From the NCBI GenBank assembly GCA_004026145.2, contig CP034993.1, positions 8,296,770-8,360,769 of the forward strand: a stretch of 64,000 nt of DNA, read 5' to 3'. The translations under genes were made by a program, and so were the position numbers. The stretch's first letter is position 1. Every line of letters begins with the position of its first letter. Source of the stretch: Takifugu bimaculatus. Lineage: Eukaryota > Chordata > Actinopteri > Tetraodontiformes > Tetraodontidae. The notes below the pieces were generated by a model, which did no database searches, was not told where the DNA came from, and worked only from the letters and a program-made list of their open reading frames with translations. This document shows positions 52,601 through 59,626 of the stretch, one piece after another.

Positions 52601-53471
52601 TTGTGTTTTTTTTATGCCTGGAACTTCCAGTGATGTAACTGGAGCGAGATTCTTGTCATGGAATTTGGGCCACTTGGTACCAGCCGCGCGTCCTTGGAAA
52701 CGGGGTTAGTCTCGGGTGTTGTTGGGTTGTTTTCATGTGCCACGCTGTGCTTGCAGCCTCGAACATACAAAGAGCATTGTTTTACAGCCCAGGAATGTGG
52801 AGCATCACTGAATCTGTGAGAATGATGTTAATTACCAGAACATGGGAGCCGGGAATGACCGTGGGGCTGTTTGGGATGGGCCCGGAGTGGTTCTGTCGCC
52901 GTCCTCGCTGCGTGTAGCCCACAGGCCGGCAGACATGATGTAAGAAAGGGTAATAAAGTGACGCTGTTTTCATGTGGAGTTTACTGGGACGCCGTCTCCT
53001 GGTCTCGGGGAGATTCGGAGCGCTCTGCCAGGGGAGCTGTTTTCTGATTTTTGTTTTCATCTGTTCTGATCTTCCTCTTTCTTCCCCCAACTTCCCTTTA
53101 CTTTCTGTACTTTCGGCTCATCGATGAGGAAATCCGCTGAAATACCAGAGGATTTTTTTTTTCTTTTTTTTTTTTGTGATGAGGTTGGAACCATCATCTA
53201 ACCACATTGATGAGTTTAGACCCCCCTGCGTTCACACCTGTCTTCCTGTGGCTCGTCTCTGAAAACAGAAACAGATTGTTGCACAAAGAACGAAGCCCCG
53301 ATATATTTATTTATTTTTTTACTTTAAATTTCCCATTTCTGTGGATTCCTCAGGGGGAGCCGATAACATTCTGTGAGGAGAGCTTTGTGAATCATCGTTC
53401 CAGCACCATGAGAAACTTCCTGTCCATGGCTGTCAACCTGCAGCTCTTCAAACAGGTACCAACAGCTGTCT

Positions 53472-53504
<33 letters not shown>

Positions 53505-56500
53505 GTGGTGGTGGTGGGGGGGGGGCTTCTTATTAATTGTTTTACTCTATTGTTGCTAATAGATCTGACCTGGACAACCAGGAAGGCCCTCTATACCACT
53601 ACAGACTGTGTCTCAGTGTAGCGCCCCCTACTGATTTACAACTGTGATGTTTGATTGACAAATTCAAAAGAGCTGCTTTGAGAATCCAAGAAATTTACAG
53701 CGTCCCTGTGTCTCATCAATATAAAGAGGGAGGTTAGTGGATCGTATTCCATAATTCATCCTCAGAAAAGGCCCAATTCTGCAGAATTCCGAGAGCTTCT
53801 ATCTGGCCTGTGGACGTAAGATTTTGGAAACTCTCAAAACAGAAGAATTCCAAAAGCCAAAACTGATGACGGAGTGCTTTCAGTGCGTCTGTCTTCTCCT
53901 CTCGTATTAATGAGCCCAGCAGTCTTCTCTCAGCAACCTGCCTGGACGGCTCAGCTCTTCATGTGCGGCAAAATAAGATGAATTCCACTAAAGCCTCTGG
54001 ATCTCTGTTGTGTCATGTGTCATTTAGATGCGCTCATGCATACTTCAGATGTTTTCCCCCAAAAACTGGCCCAAAAAAGTCCTTCCTGCTGACCCCTGAT
54101 AGCGGGATTCACCCCCGAAGGTTCTCAATCAGCCTTTGTTTCTGCGGACACTCGGCCTCATCTATCACTTTTCCCAGGCAGAGCAGATAGAGAGCATCCA
54201 GTTCAAAGCCTCCTCCCAGCTGCCTTCTGCCTCGGCAGTAGCGTTGGGAAACGGGCCTTTATCTCGTCCTCCTCCTCCTCCTCCTCATCTTCAGCATGGG
54301 GGATGGCGTGAGCTTATCTCCCGCACTCCTCTTTTAAAGTGAGAGCACAGCAGCTCTGCTCCGGCCGTGACCCACATGCGCTTCCAAACAACGCCAGACT
54401 CCAGCGGCCACACACGTGAAATCCTGCGTTTTCCTGCTAAAACTCATCCTCTGCGCTCTTGTGTGATCGGATGCTGCGAGGCGTAATAATCCAGCGCAGT
54501 CAAACCTGGGGTGATTAAAGTGTCTGATTAGGAAATGTTCAGGTGAAGAGGCAGAAGTTTGAGGCTTCCCACGAGGCGAAACATGCATTCTAGCTACACG
54601 GCAGGTCGCCCTGGCCTCACAATCCCAACAACACTGACAGCAAATGATGAAAAGATGCCCTCGACTTATTAAAGATTTCATTTTTTTTATACCTATATAA
54701 TTGGCTCCATAGGTTTTTAGGGGAGTATTAATTTGCTGTGACAGAATTAGAGGATTTCTGTTTAAGACACGGCAGGTTTGGGAATCTGTTGGTATGGGAC
54801 TGCTTTTGCATTAGCTGGGTAAAAAGCAGAACTTCCGAATGATTTAATTCCCCGTTTGTTGTTTGTTTTCCTATTCCCAGCCCGTTTCCAGCCAGTTTGT
54901 CCTTTATTTCCCGCCGGAGTGGAGAGAACAACCGCAGTGTGTCAAAAAATCATTTTCAGGCTCGTCTCACGCAAACAAACAGGTGGAGCTGCTCAATTAC
55001 CCAGCAGCCAATCATTAGCGCTCGCCCGGGCCCAAACAACGTGTCCAACACGATACTTTCAATCATTTTCCCCGACTCGCCCGGCGCGTCGAAGGCGTGG
55101 TGTCCGTCACCTGCATTTGGACGATAGTCAGTGAAATCTGGCATGGAAAGAACAGAGGAGGCTTTATTACCCACACGGTGATGATGAAGAACACGCTCAC
55201 GTAGCACCGAGCCCGGGTGTGAGGTGTCGCCATCCCAGCAGGAAATTGCTTTCTACAGGCCATTTATTCCTTCTGTGTACTTTGGAGAAGAACCGCTTGG
55301 AAATGAGTGAAGGAGGGCTGGAAATGACCTTCGCTGATCCTTAAAATCCACCAGTTTCTCTGTTTAACACCCTGGTTCTCGTCCACCATTCAGCAAGTGG
55401 AGGAAGTCCTCTAAAAAATGCGGGGGATCGCCTGTCGGCATTAACCTGCTTCCTGTCAACCATCCTCAGCTCCTCTGCACACACACACACACAGAAACAC
55501 ACGCGCACACACACAGAAACACACTCGCACACACCAGCAGAAACTTGTTCGATATAATCCCTTCCTCGTATTGACAAAAGTAAGCTGTACGCACTTTATT
55601 GAGTCTGCAGAGGCACTTGTAGTGCGATGATTTACTGGCAGAAGCTTTTGTAGACAATGTGCGTCTCTCTGATCAATAATCATCCATCATCCCGGACGTA
55701 TGTGTTTGCAGCAGCCACGTTGGGTATTGAAATGCAGGAAGTTGCGTCCTTGCATAAACGGAGCGGTTTGATTTTTAAATCAGTAAATGTTGCTCTGTCC
55801 TTTTCTTTGCGTTAGTTTAAAAATCCAAGTTCAGCTTCTCGCTCATTAGCTTGTTTAGGGATGTTTCTGCTCCGGCTGGAGGCACATACGGGATGAATTT
55901 TCTGCTTTCAGGGAAGGAGCCCTTAACTCTGTCCTACTAATGTGTGATTGATGCGTGCTGAGTACGCGTGCAGCGGCGCTTTTGAGAACGTGAGTAGCGG
56001 CGTTGGGCCGTGAATCTGAAATACTCGCGGAACAGTAAGTGACATGATTTCTGCTCTACACCGTCTCCAGTCATTTAACCGAGTTTCAACAAATGAAACC
56101 CAGGTTGCGACAAAGAAAATTCCACTTCCTTTAGGCTGAGCGCGTATATCTCTGGAAGTGAACCCCTGTAGAGTTCTAACACCCACTTCTGGCTCAACAG
56201 TTCCAGAGTTTAAATAACTCCGTGCGCTGCGTACGAGTCAGCGTGCTGCTGTTAGCCAGATGGAATAACTCGCCACTGTCTGCAAGTCTGAGATCAGCAG
56301 GAAACGAGATGAGGAGTGAAGGAAGGGAGCAGAAGCCCAAGCGTGGCTGTGCTCCTGCATCGGCGCTGTCCGCTCCAGATGGCTTTAATTGTTCTTTTCT
56401 TCTTTCTCGACAAAAGTCAAAGTTGCAACAAGTTTTCAATAGACTCATGTGGAAAACAAGCGTCGCACAGGAAAGATCGAAATGTCATTACTGGGCTGAC

Positions 56501-57253
56501 GTCGGCCACAGCTGCTCTGCTCAGGTTCCACATTGTGTTTGGTTGTTTTGGAAGGGGGAACTGCCGTCGGGGCTGGAGGCTCCTCCTGATGGCTGGTTCC
56601 TGCTCCCACCACTGCAAAGCAATATTAAAAATATGGACTGAAAATCTGGAAGCCGGACCAAAAAAAAAAAAAAATCTTTCTTCTGTCTTGAGTCCAGTCA
56701 AGTGATTCTACAATAAATGACATTAACCAACAATTTGGAGTGAAAAATGTGGCAGCATCTCCATCAAGAAGAGGGACTTTGAAAAGAGGTTCCAGCTTTT
56801 CCACTTGATTAACACGAGCCTGGTCATTTTTATCCTCTACAGCCCATTTCATGACCAAAACCAGCAGATTCCTAATCAGAGCCCAGGATTTCTGTCTTAT
56901 TTCCATAATCCACCCATCACAGTCAAGTTGGATGCGTCCAGCAGCAGAGACATGCGGATGTATTGACCCCCCCCCCCCCCCAGCCAATCAGAGGCCGTCT
57001 TATGGTGCACTTTTAACAGGAGCAGCACAAAATTCCAGCAGCACGACTCTGTGTAGCTTGCCAACGAATTCCACCAAGAAGAAGCCAGCGGGAGGTCGGC
57101 TCATCCTGAGGCGTCCTTTATGCACTTACATTATTAAAAATGGGGAAGCGGACGGCGTCGAGTCGTCTTCCTGCGTCCAGTCCTCCCTCTGCGTGTTGTT
57201 TTCCATGAGATGGCTAAAAATGGCACAGATTTGACCGACAAATGAGCCCACTC

Positions 57254-57284
<31 letters not shown>

Positions 57285-59583
57285 CATGAGAGTGTGTTGA
57301 TCGCTTTCTGCCATTGTTGAGTAATGTCTAATTAAGGGCCACAGCGAGGTGGGTAATCTGTGCATTTGTATGGAGGGAGACGGTGGTGGTGGGGGGGGGT
57401 GTTACGTGGAGGCTTTGGCTAGGTGATGATTTGGGCTGATTATGTGCACTAATTGGGCGAGCTAAGTAGCAGAGCACTGGATGAAACCTGTAGTCTCACC
57501 TCTCATTAAAATGATCTAATGATGAGCTCCCATCTCCCCTGACCGGAGGAGCGGGCAGCCGTACCGGTCGTTAGTTAGCATGCCGTCCCTGAGGACGCTC
57601 GCCCTAAAAGAGGCCGCTCTGGACACACTTACAGAGGTGGGCGTCAGCTGGCTGTAGGTCAAATATCATCTCACCATATGTTGATGTCAATATCAACAGA
57701 AATGTTGGTTAGACTGTTGTTTTTAGCTGCATTTTCTCCTTAACTCTTAAATAGAAATATCATTGGTCTTATTTGAATTCAAAATTTCTGTTTGAAAAGT
57801 CTGTTTCTTTAATTTTCTTTTTTTCCCCAAGGCTGTTCATTTAAAATCGCAGCAGAAATTTACCTGGAGATCATTATTTCCTCTCTTTTTTGGTTGGGGG
57901 GGGGCTTTTATTGTGAGTGATTACACAGGAAACTAAGAGCAACTCGGGGTCACCGTGGTTTAGCTAATAGAAAACAGTTAGCTGTGTGTGTGTGAGTGAT
58001 GCTAATCCTGCACTAGAGTATCGGAGCCACATTCTGCCCCTCAAACATTGCTGAAAACATGCTTCCTAATAATGAGAAACACAGTTGGGCCAGAACCTGA
58101 ATGAATCCATACAGACAAAGATGGCGGCGTGTGCGTGCGAATACCCGTGATCACTTGTGTATTATCATTTACATCCGCGCCGGTGAAACGTGTAGCCGCC
58201 TCCAGCCGCTCCACATGTTTATGGAGTCGGAGTTTTACGCGCTCCATGTTACAAAGGGAGGAAATGAAACTTCCTCGCGTCTCAGCCCATATGCAGCTCA
58301 CAGTCTGCCGCTCTAATCTCTCACCTGCTCTGCATTACCAAATCCCCGCAACCCACCTAATCTTGGGATGTAGGTTCTGTCAGGGAGGATTAATCACACC
58401 CCGCTGTGGCCCGAGTGCCTCTTCTTTAATAAGCACGCTGTAATTTATGGTTGCAGTTCATCGACGGACGGCTGGCCAAATTGAACGCAGGCCGCGGCTT
58501 CTCCGACATGTTTGAAGAAGAGATCACAGAGGGCGGATTTTGTGGAAGTGAGTAGCGCTGAATCTGTCAATTAGCCACATCATATTTATTTGCCATATTT
58601 CTCGCAGCACAGAGTCGAGCTGTAGTGGATAATAAAGTGAAATAGACAATGATAAAACTGATAAACAAATGTGACAAAAGTGTTAGTATATTTAATAATT
58701 GAGCCCTGTTGGATTGTGTGCTAATTACCGTCTTTGGAAAATCGGAATTTAATTATTATTGACAGAGATGGCGGCATCATGCTTGAATTATGACTCCAGC
58801 TGACTTCCGTTCACCAAGTGCATCCTCGCGATCTCACAAAAAAAGATTGACGAAAGAATTAACGAGGCTTTGGCAGGACTGAGCTTTATTGCACGTGACG
58901 ACCGCGCCGCACATCAGACGCAGGAAATCCCACAGGAGCGCGCAGGCAAATTGTAGCGTTTTGATCACAGCACTTCAGGTTGGAGTCCTGTTTACCGTTC
59001 ACATGTTGCAGCTAATTAGCCGTCACATTATTGGGCTCATCAGTTCCGATCACGGCTCAAAGCCGCGCAGTCAACTATAAGCCTGTTCTGGAGGATATGA
59101 CACACATTAAGTGCTGCCCAAGACTTCAAATCACTTATTGTTTTGTCTGCAAACCCCATCCTGAAAAGTTCGTCTGAGATGAATTCATATTTCCCTTAAT
59201 CCCTGCAGGTAATTCCAGGTCCTACCAGCAGTGGATGCACACCGTAAAGGTATTTAACCATCACCCTCGCCGCCTTTCCTCTCGGCTCGGATTAATTGCG
59301 AGCCTGAGTGACACCGCTCGGCTTCTGAAGTCCTGCGTCCGCCGCCGCCTGAGCGTGCAGCGGGACAGCAGAGACAGACAGACAGGAGGGGGGAGACTGA
59401 AGTGATTTGACGTGACAGGACGTCCTCCGACATGACACGTTGATCTGGCAGCAAACACGGGCGTTACTCCGCTGAACCGACCCGAGAACATAGATCTCTC
59501 CGTCCTTCTTCATCTCCCTGTCTCTTCCCCCTTCTCATCGTCCACCGTCTCTCTTTCCTCTCTCTCCCCTCTTATCAGCTCTG

Positions 59584-59626
<43 letters not shown>

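Larger units (their letters stand above)
53456..58456 (+). other. dennd1b: Intron w13-w14 (5.0 kb)
   Basis: No exon is needed between LFKQ and FIDG. It holds a (TG)n/G-rich tract at 53476-53525, a CTCF-like motif at 53619-53634, CA-rich repeats at 55477-55535, a C run at 56967-56981, (GT)n at 57254-57286 and a G run at 57381-57400. It ends AATTTATGGTTGCAG. Confidence 0.85.
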
